64,000 nucleotides of DNA. It comes from Ahaetulla prasina (Eukaryota; Chordata; Lepidosauria; Squamata; Colubridae). The position numbers and the translations under genes are program-made. Under the pieces are notes generated by a model. The model saw only the letters and a list, made by a program, of their open reading frames with translations, made no database searches and was not told the DNA's origin. Below are positions 34,760 through 45,069 of this stretch, piece after piece; the stretch's first letter is position 1, and each line of letters opens with the position of its first letter. The DNA is taken from positions 180,929,459 to 180,993,458 of the forward strand of contig NC_080539.1 in the NCBI RefSeq assembly GCF_028640845.1, in the 5' to 3' direction.

Positions 34760-35178
34760 CTCAAGCTAAATATCCCTAGGGTGGGAAGCAGAAGTGTCCA
34801 GGGTCCCTTCAATGGGAGAATCTGCTGTAGGACCCTATGGCCAAAGGCTGCCCCTGCCGAAGCAAACTTGTCCAACCTGTCGTTCTGGATGAAGGGTGAA
34901 GGAGATGCCCAGGTGGCTGCCCTGCAAATTTCTAGGATAGAAGCTTGGGTGACCCAAACCGCTGTGATGGCCGCACTTTGTGTTGAATGTGCCATAACAC
35001 AGCCAGGCTGTGGTAGGGCCTGATGGTCGTAGGCCATGGAGATACAGGCCTTGAGCCAATGACTGATGGTGCACAGGGTCTCCTTCGTGCCCATGGACCT
35101 GGGCTGAAATGAGACGAATAACGATTCCATCTGAATGGCCCGTCCTGTCAATGTATTTATGCAGGGCCCTGTGGACAT
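34760..35178 (-). pseudogene. DIRS tyrosine recombinase, C-terminal half, catalytic Tyr lost
   Basis: The frame (within 34513-35178) contains MAHSTQSAAITAVW, ILEICRAATWASPSPFI and QNDRLDKFASAGAAFG. In active DIRS recombinases the first block is HxTR and the last is a FIxHYxLD type that supplies His and the nucleophilic Tyr. Here HSTQ replaces HSTR, and QND replaces the HY context, so two catalytic positions are lost. Below 34760 the frame runs through the complementary region and terminal repeat. Confidence 0.85.
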
Positions 35179-35308
35179 CTAAGGAGTGCCACTGTCGTTC
35201 TCTGGGATGTTTGGGGTTTGGACAAAAATCAGGTAAGATAACTTCCTGGGCTCTGTGGAACCAGGTGTTGATCTTTAGTAAGAATGTCGGATCTAGACGA
35301 AGAACTAT

Positions 35309-35869
35309 TCAATCAGAATGAATAATGCCTAGGTCCTGTCTCACAAAGAGGGTCACCATCTCCAAAATCCTTTGAGCGGACGTTAAAGCTACAAGAAAGG
35401 TGACCTTGAAGGTCAGAAGTTTGAGACTGGCAGATCCCAATGGCTCAAACGGTGAGGAGGTGAGTGCCTGTAAGACTAGGCATAGATCCCAAGAGTACCT
35501 GTGTACTGGGGGAAGGTATAGATTGGAGGCCCCTTTCAGGAAACTACGAGCCCGTGGATGTTGAGAAAGGGTTGCAGCCCCATCACAGGTTAGAATAGTT
35601 GCCAAGGCAGCTACCTGCTTGCAAAAAGTATTTGTGGCTAATCCTGTGTCTAACCCTTCCTGAAGGAAGTCTAAAACCTGAGGGACGGATGCTGATATTG
35701 GTACGAGCCGTTCTCTGGAACACCAGCGATGAAAGGAAGCCCATGTGGCATTGTATATGCGGGATGTTGATAGACGTTGTGAAGCAAGGATGGTAGCGAT
35801 GACCCTTCTAGAGAATCGATTCCTCTTTAGGATCTCCCTTTCAAGTGCCAGATAGCCAATTGGAGCCAC
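35309..35869 (-). pseudogene. DIRS tyrosine recombinase, N-terminal half
   Basis: A 186-codon frame with STSRIYNATWASFHRWC, VLDFLQEGLDTGL and FLKGASNLYLP, the N-terminal SAM-like and core start of DIRS recombinases. It then runs TFLVALTSAQRILEM, where the first catalytic Arg would be expected in the SAxR context; it reads SAQR. The linker between RNase H and recombinase (35870-36190) is also present but frameshifted, with an FPLTPLIPRVIQKILEE stretch. Confidence 0.85.
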
Positions 35870-36194
35870 TGGGGTTCTAGATGGAGAATGACCCCCTGAC
35901 TGAGGGAGATCCTGTCTGAAGGAATCCTCCAGGGACGATCGATTGATAGGCTCATGAGGTCAGCGAACCAGGTCCATCTGGCCAATAAGGAACTATGAGA
36001 AGAAGTTCCGCATTCTCCTCCAAGATCTTTTGGATGACCCTCGGTATCAGAGGGGTCAGAGGAAACGCATATAAGAGCCCCTGAGGCCACAGGCAGCAAA
36101 GGGTGTTGGTCCCTTTAGCTCCTGGTGTCTGGAATCTGGTATAAAACTGTGGAAGTTGCATGTTTGTTGGGCTGGAAAATAGATCTACCTGGGG

Positions 36195-36904
36195 TTAATA
36201 AAATCTGGATGTCAGTTGAAGGAACACGTCTGGGTGCAGTTGCCATTTTGATTGATCAATGGTTTTCCTGCTCAACCAGCTTGGGTGTTGGAAACCCTGG
36301 AGATGTGTTCTGCCTGTAGGGAGAGCAGGTGTTTCTCTGCCCACAGGCCTATCTCCTTTGCTTTGCGCATCAGTGCCCTGGAGCATGTGCCTCCCTGACA
36401 GTTCGCGTGCGCCTTGGTTGTAACATTGTCCATCAGTAGTAACATATGATGACCCGCCAGTTGACTCTGGAAGTGTCGAAGCGTCAGATGTGCAGCCCTC
36501 AATTCCAGCCAATTGATGCCATTTAGGAGGTGTCTTGGCAACCAATGGCCCTGAATCACCTGAGCTTGTAGGTGAGTGCCCCAGCTGAAAAGGCTGGCAT
36601 CCATGGTCAGAACTAGACGATTGGGTTCCTTGAAGGAACAACCTTTCTCCATAGCAGTTGAGCTCCACCACTCCAGTGATCTGAGAACCCCCAGGAGAAC
36701 CTTGATCCGTGTGTTGGCATTGCTGAAGCCGGCTCTTTGACTTGGTAACAGAAGCCACTGAAGGAGGGATGGGAGTGTAATCTCGCCCAAGGCACGATTG
36801 CCAGACAAGATATCATCTTGCCTAATAATTGGGAAAGCAGCACCAGTGGAACCTGTCTGAGGGCTTTGACCTGTCTCATCCTGGCCCGAATGTTGGAAAG
36901 GCAT
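36195..36904 (-). pseudogene. DIRS RNase H domain
   Basis: The frame 36272-36904 has LTMDASLFSWGTHL, then INWLELRAAHLTL, LLLMDNVTTKAHANCQGG and EHISRVSNTQAG. These are the four blocks of the DIRS RNase H: the first Asp, the Glu in LELRA, the MDN Asp and the final NTQAD-type site, where Asp has become Gly. An overlapping frame (36195-36758) is a shadow. Confidence 0.85.
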
Positions 36905-37105
36905 TCTCAGGAAAGGAAGACTGGCAGGTCTGAGTGTTGATCCTTGCTCCTAGATGGACTAGGTTGGTGGATGGAATCAAGTGGCTCTTCTCCAAGTTCA
37001 CGGAAAAAACATGGTTTTGGAAGGTTTGTATTATTACCTGGAGATCTCGTCTCACCTGTTGAGGAGAGGATGACTGAATCAATTTATCGTCCAGGTAACA
37101 TTGTA
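36876..37105 (-). pseudogene. DIRS reverse transcriptase, YLDD and thumb
   Basis: The minus strand near 37105-37080 reads CYLDDKLIQSSS, the polymerase catalytic box. HVFSVNLEKSHLIPS and LVHLGARINT follow, as in DIRS polymerases. It is separated from the upstream frame by a stop or frameshift near 37120. The two aspartates are intact. Confidence 0.85.
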
Positions 37106-37121
37106 TTCTGATGGGTGTCGC

Positions 37122-38027
37122 TCATAGGTGAGCTTCCACCACATCCAATAGTTTTGTGAATGTCCGGGGAGCAGAGGAAAGTCCTAAGGGGAGAACCCTG
37201 TATTTGAAGTGGGCCCCCATGTAGCAGAACCTGAGGAACCTCCTGTAAGATGGTCCGATGGGAATGTGGAGATCAGCTGCCGTGATCAGTTTATTTATGT
37301 CTTGATGCAAGCGAGTGTCTTCCGGGGATGCATGGGCCCACATTTGTTGAAGCCAGATTAATGACATCCTGGTGAAGGACGCCGCTGTGGCAGATTGAAT
37401 AACCCATGTGGCTGCTTGGTGGGTCTTACGAGCAGAGAGCTCCGCCCTTCTGTCCTTGGTTCTTAGGCCCTCAGCCAAATCAGAGGGAAGGATGTTAGAA
37501 GTGGCCATTTTTCTGTCCATGCCATTAGGAGCAGCCACCAACCCAGGCTGAGTCCACTGTCTTTGTATAACATCAACGAAGAGCTTAGGTGATGGAATGG
37601 CCTCCTGCTCTGTGACTAGTTCGGTAAAAAGAAAATTGGTGGGATCGTAAGGGGTCCAAAGATCCCTCAGAGTTCCCCATGAGAGCCCCCATGTTAGCCG
37701 TATTTTTTGTCTTATGCAATAAGGTTTTAAATAGGTCATGCCAGAAACGCCCGTGGCAGCAAGTTTGTCAGAGATGACTCCCTCATCCTCGGAAACATTG
37801 TATTCTGCTATATCTTCTTCACCCATAAGCAGAATGGCAGGATCTTCGCAGGCCTCAACACTTTCCTGTGTCTTGACAAAGTGTTTTTCTAGCGCACATT
37901 GTCTTCTCATGGCATCCTTTTCTGAAGCAGAGGAAGAGGCTACTGGAACAGAGGACTTAGATCTGGTGGAAGGGCCCTGCTCTGAGCGGCTCAGCTGAGA
38001 GGCACTCGGCCAGGCGCGAGGTAACAA
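37122..38027 (-). pseudogene. DIRS gag joined in frame to reverse transcriptase
   Basis: This 301-codon frame starts with a gag-like region of acidic and serine-rich sequence, a YLKPYCIRQKIRL-like stretch, then WAHASPEDTRLHQDIN. At about residue 250 it passes directly into the polymerase text ADLHIPIGPSYRRFLRF, then YRVLPLGLSSAPRTFTKLL. The normal gag end and the polymerase fingers, including the motif A aspartate expected just before LHIPI, are absent. An in-frame internal deletion explains the fusion, and the protein cannot be an active polymerase. Confidence 0.88.
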
Positions 38028-38264
38028 GCCACTGTCACCACGGTAAAGTTCTTTTTGCAGCTAAGTTTTTTGTTTGGGTTTTCTCCTGTTTAAAAGGTCC
38101 AAGCAATGGAGCTGAAGAGTTTAGGTCTCTCTAGGCCGACTGAGTTAACCAACTGGAGCTCAGCAAGAAGGAGGAGTGGTTAAACAAATTTCAACTTAGT
38201 CTCTGGCCAATCAGATGAAGTTAACACCCATTGCTTGGACTCTCTAAGCAGCACACAGGAGAAG

Positions 38265-38460
38265 TGTTCATTCCTTATTTTCCCCCTCAATAACAATAAC
38301 AAAAGAATATATGTGAGATAGGTTGGGCTAAGAAAATCATGAGTGAAAGTCAATAAATCACATTAGCTTACTTTCCTGGATAGTGTAAATTTAAAGGTCA
38401 AACCTTTTGTTTCTAAAGTGTATGAAAAAAACAAAATGTTCAAAAAGTTTCTCAAAATGA
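38265..38460. other. short AT-rich spacer between DIRS and Penelope-like elements
   Basis: No feature recognised. Confidence 0.5.
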
Positions 38461-38494
38461 AATAAATACACAATGTTTAAATGTAGACTAGAAA

Positions 38495-38806
38495 ATCTAG
38501 AAAACCAAGGAGTCTATGAAATACCATGCAAAAACTGCCCAGCCACATACATTGGACAAACTAATAGGAGAATAAATGCATACATCGCAGAACACAAGAA
38601 CACAGTCAGAAAAGAAGAAAAAAACCTCCTCCCTTTTCCAGCACCTTAAAACCACAGGACATGAAATTGATTTTGAAGGAACCAAATTAATCTCCAAAAC
38701 TGAACACTATAACAAGAGAATAATTATAGAAGCCATCGAAATAGAGAAACACCCCCACAACATAAACGGGACGACACCTCCCGCCTACCAGACATCTGGA
38801 AACTAG
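38495..38806 (+). pseudogene. Penelope GIY-YIG endonuclease domain, frameshifted
   Basis: The translation reads GVYEIPCKNCPATYIGQTNR, the GIY-YIG signature of Penelope endonucleases. It continues RINAYIAEHKNTVRK and, after a one-base shift in the A run near 38609-38618, LFQHLKTTGHEIDFEG and then RIIIEAIEIEKHPHNIN. The Arg and Glu of the domain's later motifs are in place. This domain nicks target DNA for insertion. The frameshift and the missing polymerase make it inactive. Confidence 0.88.
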
Positions 38807-39495
38807 CCTTAGTCAACAAACGAGTCCCAGCTGCGAAAATTGACACCAGACCCAGGATAACACACAACGCCACCACCAGCCACCCTCACCAGATTCAAAC
38901 CCAAACCCATCCCACAGATGAAACACAACCACCATCCAGAAGCCAGACCATGCTGGCACCACTGGCTACTGCACCCCCCTCTGATCCCCACACAAAGCAA
39001 ACTGACACACTCCAGGAACACATGACAAGACCTCGGACTCGGAGCCAAACCAAAACCCGGAATGCTGCATCACAGCCATTTGCTCAAGACATCACATCAC
39101 AGAACTCCAGAGGCCACAACACAGGACATTACAACACAACCTACTACCCAGGATGTTACAGCACAAGATTCAGGAGGTCACATTCCCAGAACTTAGGACA
39201 TTTCCAGGAAGCCCATTACCACTACAGGAGGTCACATTCCCAGAACTCAGGATGTTTCCACACAGCCCATTAACCAGGTCGTTACAACACAAAAGACTAG
39301 GACCACACCCACACAGGATGCTACGAAACAGCCGACTAATCTGCAAATACCCACTTCATCTACCAATCAAGATGCAACCACACAGCCAACCAACCCGCTT
39401 ACAGCAACACTCCCCACCTCCCCACCAGTATTTATAGAGAGACGGCAGCTCCGTCCATGCTTTGCTTGCACAAGTACGAAGCCGTAAGCACCAGC

Positions 39496-39526
39496 CTGAA
39501 GATGATGAGTGAGACCTCGTTGAAAC
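39496..39526 (+). ncRNA. hammerhead-ribozyme-like core in the Penelope-like element
   Basis: CTGAAGA (39496-39502), then T, then a stem GATGAG/CTCGTT with a 6-base loop (39504-39521), then GAAAC (39522-39526). CUGANGA and GAAA are the hammerhead boxes, with position 7 free. Penelope-like elements are known to carry hammerhead ribozymes in their terminal repeats. Helices I and III were not verified. Confidence 0.5.
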
Positions 39527-39579
39527 ATCACCAAGATACTTTCAACCTTACACGGGAAAAGACCCGAATATACAAAGAC

Positions 39580-39581
<2 letters not shown>

Positions 39582-39629
<48 letters not shown>

Positions 39630-39634
39630 ACACA
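39582..39634. repeat. (CA)n microsatellite
   Basis: About 50 bases of CA repeat with one CATACA interruption. ORFs over it on both strands are artefacts. Confidence 0.95.
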
Positions 39635-39727
39635 AATTGGTCAAAGACCACCATATAATTTTCCAACATATCCATATTTTGATATAAACTTTGTATGTCT
39701 GCAATCTTATGAATGACATTAATCATC

Positions 39728-39942
39728 ATAATAGCAATAGATATAGCGTTACATACAGCTTCACAGCCCTTTCTAAGCAGCATAAAGAGCCAGCATACTG
39801 CCCCAACAATCTGGGTCCTCATTTTACCGACCACGGAAAGATGGAAGGCCAAACCTTAAGTTGCTCAGAATTAAACTCCTGGAGTGAACAGTGAGTTAGC
39901 CTGCAGTACTGCATTCTAACCACTGCGCCACTATGGCGCTTC
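39728..39942 (-). mobile_element. Sauria SINE, near full length
   Basis: The minus strand head AGCGCCATAGTGGCGCAGTG with GTTAGAATGCAGTACTGCAG is followed by CGGTAAAATGAGGACCCAGA and a 3' end of GCTGTATGTAACGCTATATC with TATTGCTATTATGA. This matches the Sauria SINE throughout. Confidence 0.9.
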
Positions 39943-39949
39943 CTCTTAT

Positions 39950-41056
39950 CCATAGATAATGATCATATAAATTCAAGTAAAATACTGTAGATACTTCTTC
40001 TAATTAGACAGACACAAGATTGCTTGGTAAATTAAATAAATATCCACATAGTGCAATGTTTGATGCTAATTACATTACAAAAAAGCACAATAAAAGAATA
40101 TTACAGCTATATATCAGTTTAATGAAGTTATGCTTTAAAAAATAAGTAGTTTTCTTACAGTTTTTCCTGAAATCTACCATTTCTCTTCTTCTTTACATAA
40201 CTTTGAAGTCAACCCACATTATGTAGTCTGTAGTATGTTACTGTTCCCATTATATATAATTTCAGTTGTTCAACTGCACCTTATTTTCTATTCATTCCGT
40301 TAAGTGTCTCTTGGAAAAATGACTGCCTTCCAACTTCACTGCTTCTCATCTTCTATTTTAACAACAATAAAGTTTTCCTATAAACTAGAATATAATAAGA
40401 TCAGTCATGTTCTTAAATCCAGTTAGAAAACAGAAACAAAACTGCTCTGATCTCCTCGTATTTATTTGAAAAAAGAACTCTGCAGTAGACCTTGGTCACT
40501 AAAATCCAAACAGTAAAAAAATTATACTCTATAAGTATTTTTATAAAAAGTTTTATTATGTAATTAAGATGCTGATCTTTTTTTAAAAAAAAATCTGTTT
40601 TTTTAAAGAAATAGGCAAAATATTTTTTAAAAAACCCTGAAGCATAGGTTTTTTAAAAAAATTCTGTTTATGTCTTCAGAAAGAACATTCCGTATAATGA
40701 AAAACATGACCAAATTTTTCACAGTACATCACTATAAAACCCTGTAATTGACTTCTGGGGTTGGTTTACTTTATGTCTATTTTTGTCTACATAGAAAACA
40801 GAAATGATGTGGTAAAAGACCAAAATGCAGGTCTCATTGCAGGATAAGGCTCCATCCTGATTAACAAAGTAATATCATGTTTTCTCTGGGAAACATGCCC
40901 ATTTTGTAGAGGAGAATTCAGTGCACATGAACCATCATTACAAAACATACACATATACATTCAATAGAGACATAAAAGTCCAAAGATTTGATCTATAAAG
41001 TCAAGCTCCCAAATTTTGGTGAATGATCATTTGCTTTAACTGGACAAGGATGGATG
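39950..41056. other. unique AT-rich DNA, no gene seen
   Basis: No recognisable feature; A/T runs near 40550-40660. Confidence 0.5.
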
Positions 41057-41064
41057 TGCTAAAC

Positions 41065-41191
41065 CAGGGCTGTCAAACTCCTGGCCCATGGGCCGGATGT
41101 GTTACACACTGGCCACACCCACCCATTTTAGCAAAGGAGGGGAAAGTCTCAATATGTCACATGATGACGTGATGTGAGTTTAACACCCCTG
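41065..41191. mobile_element. hAT MITE, CAGGGCTGTCAAACT family, intact
   Basis: The ends are CAGGGCTGTCAAACTCC and GAGTTTAACACCCCTG. A perfect 8-bp target duplication TGCTAAAC lies at 41057-41064 and 41192-41199. Confidence 0.93.
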
Positions 41192-41204
41192 TGCTAAACT
41201 CTTA

Positions 41205-41940
41205 CACCCAATGGAATATAATTTCATCCGTAACTTTTATTATATATTGAACAAATAAGGTGAATTTCACATTTTTTTTCAAAGGGCAGTACATAAGATT
41301 ATTAAGCCATCATTCATTATTATTTATTTAGTTCAACCTGAAAAGTCTTACATTTAAATATAATTTATCCACAATTTACTAAAAAAATCAAATGTGCTAT
41401 GAGACCAGAAAATCAGTTTGGCAGAACATAAATCTCTTCCCTTATAGCCAAAACAATAATCTACCAAGATAAGGATCATGGGACTACCATTCCCCAGTAG
41501 AAAGAGGGGAAAATGGGAGTAAGGAATAAAGCAATATTTTATAAGAGTGGAATACTCTTCCTTAAAGTACTTTTTTCAGGCTTTGAAGGTCTTGAGATAT
41601 GCAGTAAAATGATCTTAAAGATAAAATCTTTATTTTTTTCTCCATTCATTCATTCATTCATTCATTCTGTATGTGTGGACTGAATGTATTTTAATTAAAA
41701 GAAATTGAAATATGCATTTGAGAGCTTATTTTTTTCAAATAAGTTTGAAAACTTCATAATTAAAAATCAATAAAATTAACCCATCAATTTGCTATTTAAT
41801 TTCAGCAGTGAAACCTGAGGGATTGCTAATAGGGGAAGCGCTTCAATTCATTCTTCAACACACACTTATATATTCTGTTTTCATGCACATACCTCCAAAA
41901 GATGTCAACTTTCCATTCTTTAAGTTTTCTCACTGACCAT
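41205..41940. other. unique AT-rich DNA with (ATTC)n
   Basis: A short ATTC/CATT tetranucleotide repeat occupies about 41642-41667; no gene was seen. Confidence 0.5.
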
Positions 41941-42509
41941 TTTCCTATCTCACATTTATTTATTTATTTTGTCGAATACATATTAAATAATATATATAAG
42001 TATAAGCATGAATTGAATACATGAAATGAATACAATTAAAGGGAACATTAGGACAGGAACAGTAGGCACACTGGTGCTCTTATGCACGCCCCTTACAGAC
42101 CTCTTAGGAATAGGGTGAGATCAACAGTAGACAGTCTTAGGTTAAAGTTTTGGGGATTTTGGGATGAGACCACAGAGTCTGGTAGTGCATTCCAGACATT
42201 AACAACTCTGTTACTGAAGTCATATTTTCTGCAATTGAGATTGGAGCGGTTCAGTTTAAATTTGAATCTATTGTGTGCTCGTGTATTGTTGTGGTTGAAC
42301 CTGAAGTAGTCGTTGACAAGGACATTGTAGCAGATGATTTTATAAGCTATGCTCAGGTCATACCGAAGCCGGTGGAGTTCTAAATTTTCTAAACTCAGAA
42401 TTTCAAGCCTGGTGACAAGGTATTTTCTTCCGAGCAGGAGTGGAGGACTCTTCTTGTGAAATATTTCTGGATGCGCTCAATTGTATTAATGTCCGATATG
42501 CAGTGTGGG

Positions 42510-42646
42510 CAGTGATGGGATTCAGTCAGTTCGCACCACTTCGGGAGAACCGGTTGTTAACTTTCTGAGCAGTTTGGCAAACTGGTTGTTGGAAGAAAGC
42601 ATTAGGGCAGAGAACCAGTTGTTAAATTACTTGAATCCCACCACTG
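42510..42646. mobile_element. hAT-type MITE inserted in the CR1-clade LINE
   Basis: The ends are CAGTGATGGGATTCAGTC and TTGAATCCCACCACTG. A perfect 8-bp duplication AGTGTGGG lies at 42502-42509 and 42647-42654. Removing the element and one repeat restores the LINE text. Confidence 0.94.
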
Positions 42647-42656
42647 AGTGTGGGTT

Positions 42657-42977
42657 TCAGACAGATGAGCTGTATTCGAGAATTGGTCTAGCAAATGTTT
42701 TGTATGCTCTGATTAGTAGTATAATCTTACCGGAGAAGAAGCTACGCAAGATTAGGTTTACAACTCTTAATGCCTTTTTGGCGATGTTGTTATAGTGGGC
42801 TTTGGCACTTAGATCATTTGATATGAGTACTCCAAGGTCCTTGACAGAGTGAGGGTCATCTACAAGGTCATGTCCACCTAGCTTGTATTTTGTGTTCTGA
42901 TTCTTTTTGCCAATGTGTAAGACAGAGCATTTGTTGGTTGAGATTTGGAGTTGCCAATTTTTTGACCATTCCAACAC
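42657..42977 (-). pseudogene. CR1-clade reverse transcriptase, thumb region
   Basis: A 106-codon frame with LEWSKNWQLQISTNKCSVL, KDLGVLISNDLSAKAHY, IAKKALRVVNLILRSF and YKTFARPILEYSS, the standard sequence after the FADD box in CR1/jockey-type polymerases. It ends where the target duplication of the inserted MITE begins. The element is dead. Confidence 0.88.
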
Positions 42978-43864
42978 AAAGTCAAGGTCTTTTTGAAGGG
43001 TAGCAGCATTGTTGGTAGTATTAAATAGTTTAACATCATCGGCAAAGAGAACGCAGTTACTTATAATATGATCACAAAGGTCATTTATCTATAATATGAA
43101 GAGTGTTGGTCCTAGAATGCTGCCTTGGGGGACACTGCTATTAACAGGTGCAGGATTTGATAGGCACTGCCTATTTTGACCACTTGTTGCCTGTTTGACA
43201 GGAACGCAGTTATCCAATTATGGAGGGGTCTGGAGATGCCGTAGGATTTTAGTTTTAGAAGTAGTTTGTCATGTACTACTGAATCAAAGGCTTTACAGAA
43301 GTCTATGTAAATTGCATCTATTGCTTTGCCCTGATCAAGATTTGTAGTCCATATGTTTTTGCAGTGTAGAAGTTGTAGATTACAGGATAATTTTTTTATG
43401 AAACCAAATTGTTTATTAGAGAGTAGGTTGTTTTGTTTCTAGGTGGAGGGTAATGGATTGGTTGATGATTGATTCCATTACTTTGCAGGTGACCCAGCAT
43501 AAAGAGATTGGTCTGTAATTTTCAACTAGGCTGGGGTCTCCCTTTTTGAAGATAGGGATGACCATGGCTAGTGACCATAGATTGGGAAGGGAGCTGGTCC
43601 TGAAAGATTTTTCTAAGATTATGCTTAGGGGTTCTGCTATAACAGTGGAAAGCTTTTTTAAGAAGTATGCACATAGTCTATCAGGTCCAATAGAGATGGT
43701 TTCAGTCTATGTAATTTCCAACATTATCTTCTGTGAAATCTATTTGTGTTAGATCGTTGTAGTCATTATTGGTATGACTAGGGAATGTTGGGCATGAGCC
43801 ATTGCTGTTAACATGATCATTATATATCAGACCAAAAGGCAGACTGAACCTGTTTAAATAGATT

Positions 43865-44885
43865 TATGTACATAAGAAGGGGGAAATGCTACTCCAGTAA
43901 CAACAATAGACTTACAGATAGGATTTGGAATCTAAGATGAAAAGAAGACGTTTTATCCAGAATTGCATAGCAAACAAATTTCAGCAAGTCAAGACAATTT
44001 CCACCAGGAGAACACAGCTACAGGAACTAAATCTATTTTGTTTAGCTTTGCTATGCAAGGAATAAGAAGCTCAGTTTTGGTTTTGGTTTTTACACATGTT
44101 GTACACTTTATTAGAATACTTTGGGCCAGGTTAAGACTTTCATGTCCCATCAGCAAATAGAGCTGAAAAGACTGTAAACCACCATCAGATGCATGTTCTC
44201 CAGGCTTATGAGACATAATTGCATCACCTATTCTGCTATCAAGGATCACTTAATAACATTATATAAGGCTCAACATTCTACTTTGTCCATTGAATCCTTA
44301 TGCATGAAATCATCTTCCATTAACTAACATGAGGAAGCTTGCTTTTAATAATTATTTTTAAAAAATCATTTAATAGAATACTAACAAGTTTTAAAACCTC
44401 TGAAAAAAGCAGTCATACACTATAATATGTAACAAAAAACCAAAGAATATATAAAGTTAACATCTACCAAATGATGGCATTGTTACAGATGAGATCTTTG
44501 AGTCTCTTCATAATTAGCACAAGTCCAGGAAAGAAAGAGTGATTTGTCTGTACATTCTCTTTGACAAATAATGGACAAAAAAGAGAAAAACATCGGATGA
44601 ATGGGTGTCGTAATGGTCAGAGCAAAGTTGGTTTCGAGTGAAGCTTGACTCTCAGCAACTTCTTCGATACATTCATGTAGTTTTCTTGTCCATCAAGTAA
44701 ACATTAAGAGAACCAAAACACCCAACTAAGGAAAGCTGGCCTATAAGATTAATATGTAATATTATGCTACAGAGACAAAAAGCCAATGTTTTAGAAACAA
44801 CAGCTTGGTGTTTTATATTAATGAAGCTTTAACATTAACTTTATAAACTGTAAAACTGGAAGCACCCTTTTGCTTACACGTGAAT
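43865..44885. other. no gene recognised
   Basis: Unique sequence; overlapping ORFs at 43963-44160 (+) and 43989-44249 (-) lack recognisable features. Confidence 0.45.
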
Positions 44886-44887
44886 AT

Positions 44888-45064
44888 GTCTGTCTATCAG
44901 TCTGTCTATCTATCTACCGTGTTTTCCCGAAAATAAGACCTTGTCTTATGTTTTTGAACCCTGAAATAAGTACTTGGCCTTATTGCCATCCGCTCAAAAG
45001 CCCAATTTGGCTTATTATCGGGATGACTTATTTGGGTATCTATCTAGCTAGCTAGCTAGCTATC
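44888..45064. repeat. (TCTG/TCTA/GCTA)n microsatellite split by a MITE
   Basis: TCTG and TCTA units at 44888-44916 continue as TCTA then GCTA units at 45039-45064, on either side of the MITE at 44917-45036. Confidence 0.9.
44917..45036. mobile_element. mariner-type MITE (CCGTGTTTTCCCGAAAATAAG)
   Basis: TA lies at both ends (44915-44916, 45037-45038). It starts CCGTGTTTTCCCGAAAATAA and ends with the decayed complement TGACTTATTTGGG. TATA-less, non-coding and 120 bp, it resembles widespread squamate MITEs. Confidence 0.75.
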
Positions 45065-45069
45065 ATCCA

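Larger units (their letters stand above)
34441..38263 (-). mobile_element. DIRS-type tyrosine-recombinase retroelement, internally deleted
   Basis: A 3.8-kb element bounded by inverted terminal repeats (34484-34582 against 38151-38250, about 100 bp). An internal complementary region at 34671-34754 has a left half complementary to the 34441 end and a right half complementary to the 38263 end. That circle-junction template is diagnostic of DIRS elements. Minus-strand reading gives gag, reverse transcriptase, RNase H and tyrosine recombinase in the canonical order. All frames are broken, and the length is short compared with the usual 5-6 kb. No target duplication is expected or seen. Confidence 0.93.
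38462..39581 (+). mobile_element. Penelope-like element, 3' part with GIY-YIG endonuclease
   Basis: A GIY-YIG domain at about 38500-38760 is followed by a long Thr/Gln/Pro-rich decayed stretch with short tandem repeats (GGAGGTCACATTCCCAGAAC at 39174-39193 and 39228-39247). A terminal segment with TTTATAGAGAGACGGCAGC and a hammerhead-like core ends it, before a (CA)n tract. The reverse transcriptase that normally precedes the endonuclease is missing, so it is 5' truncated. Confidence 0.82.
41948..43860 (-). mobile_element. CR1-clade LINE, 5' truncated
   Basis: The 3' tail (TTTA)n is at 41955-41972. The minus strand carries polymerase motifs in order from high to low coordinates: VIPIFKKGDPSLVENYRPIS (about 43560-43500), AIYIDFCKAFDSVVHDKLL (about 43320-43265), VPQGSILGPTLF (about 43130-43095) and NCVLFADDVKLF (about 43055-43020), then the thumb frame at 42977-42657. 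Frames contain stops and shifts. A hAT MITE interrupts the 3' region at 42510-42646. Confidence 0.88.

Noticed and set aside
34513..35178. 221-codon minus ORF read as a single protein
   Set aside because: Only the part above about 34760 is recombinase; the rest runs through the complementary region and terminal repeat of the DIRS element.
39528..39852. ORFs of repeated VCVC/HTHT
   Set aside because: Translated CA microsatellite and Sauria SINE.
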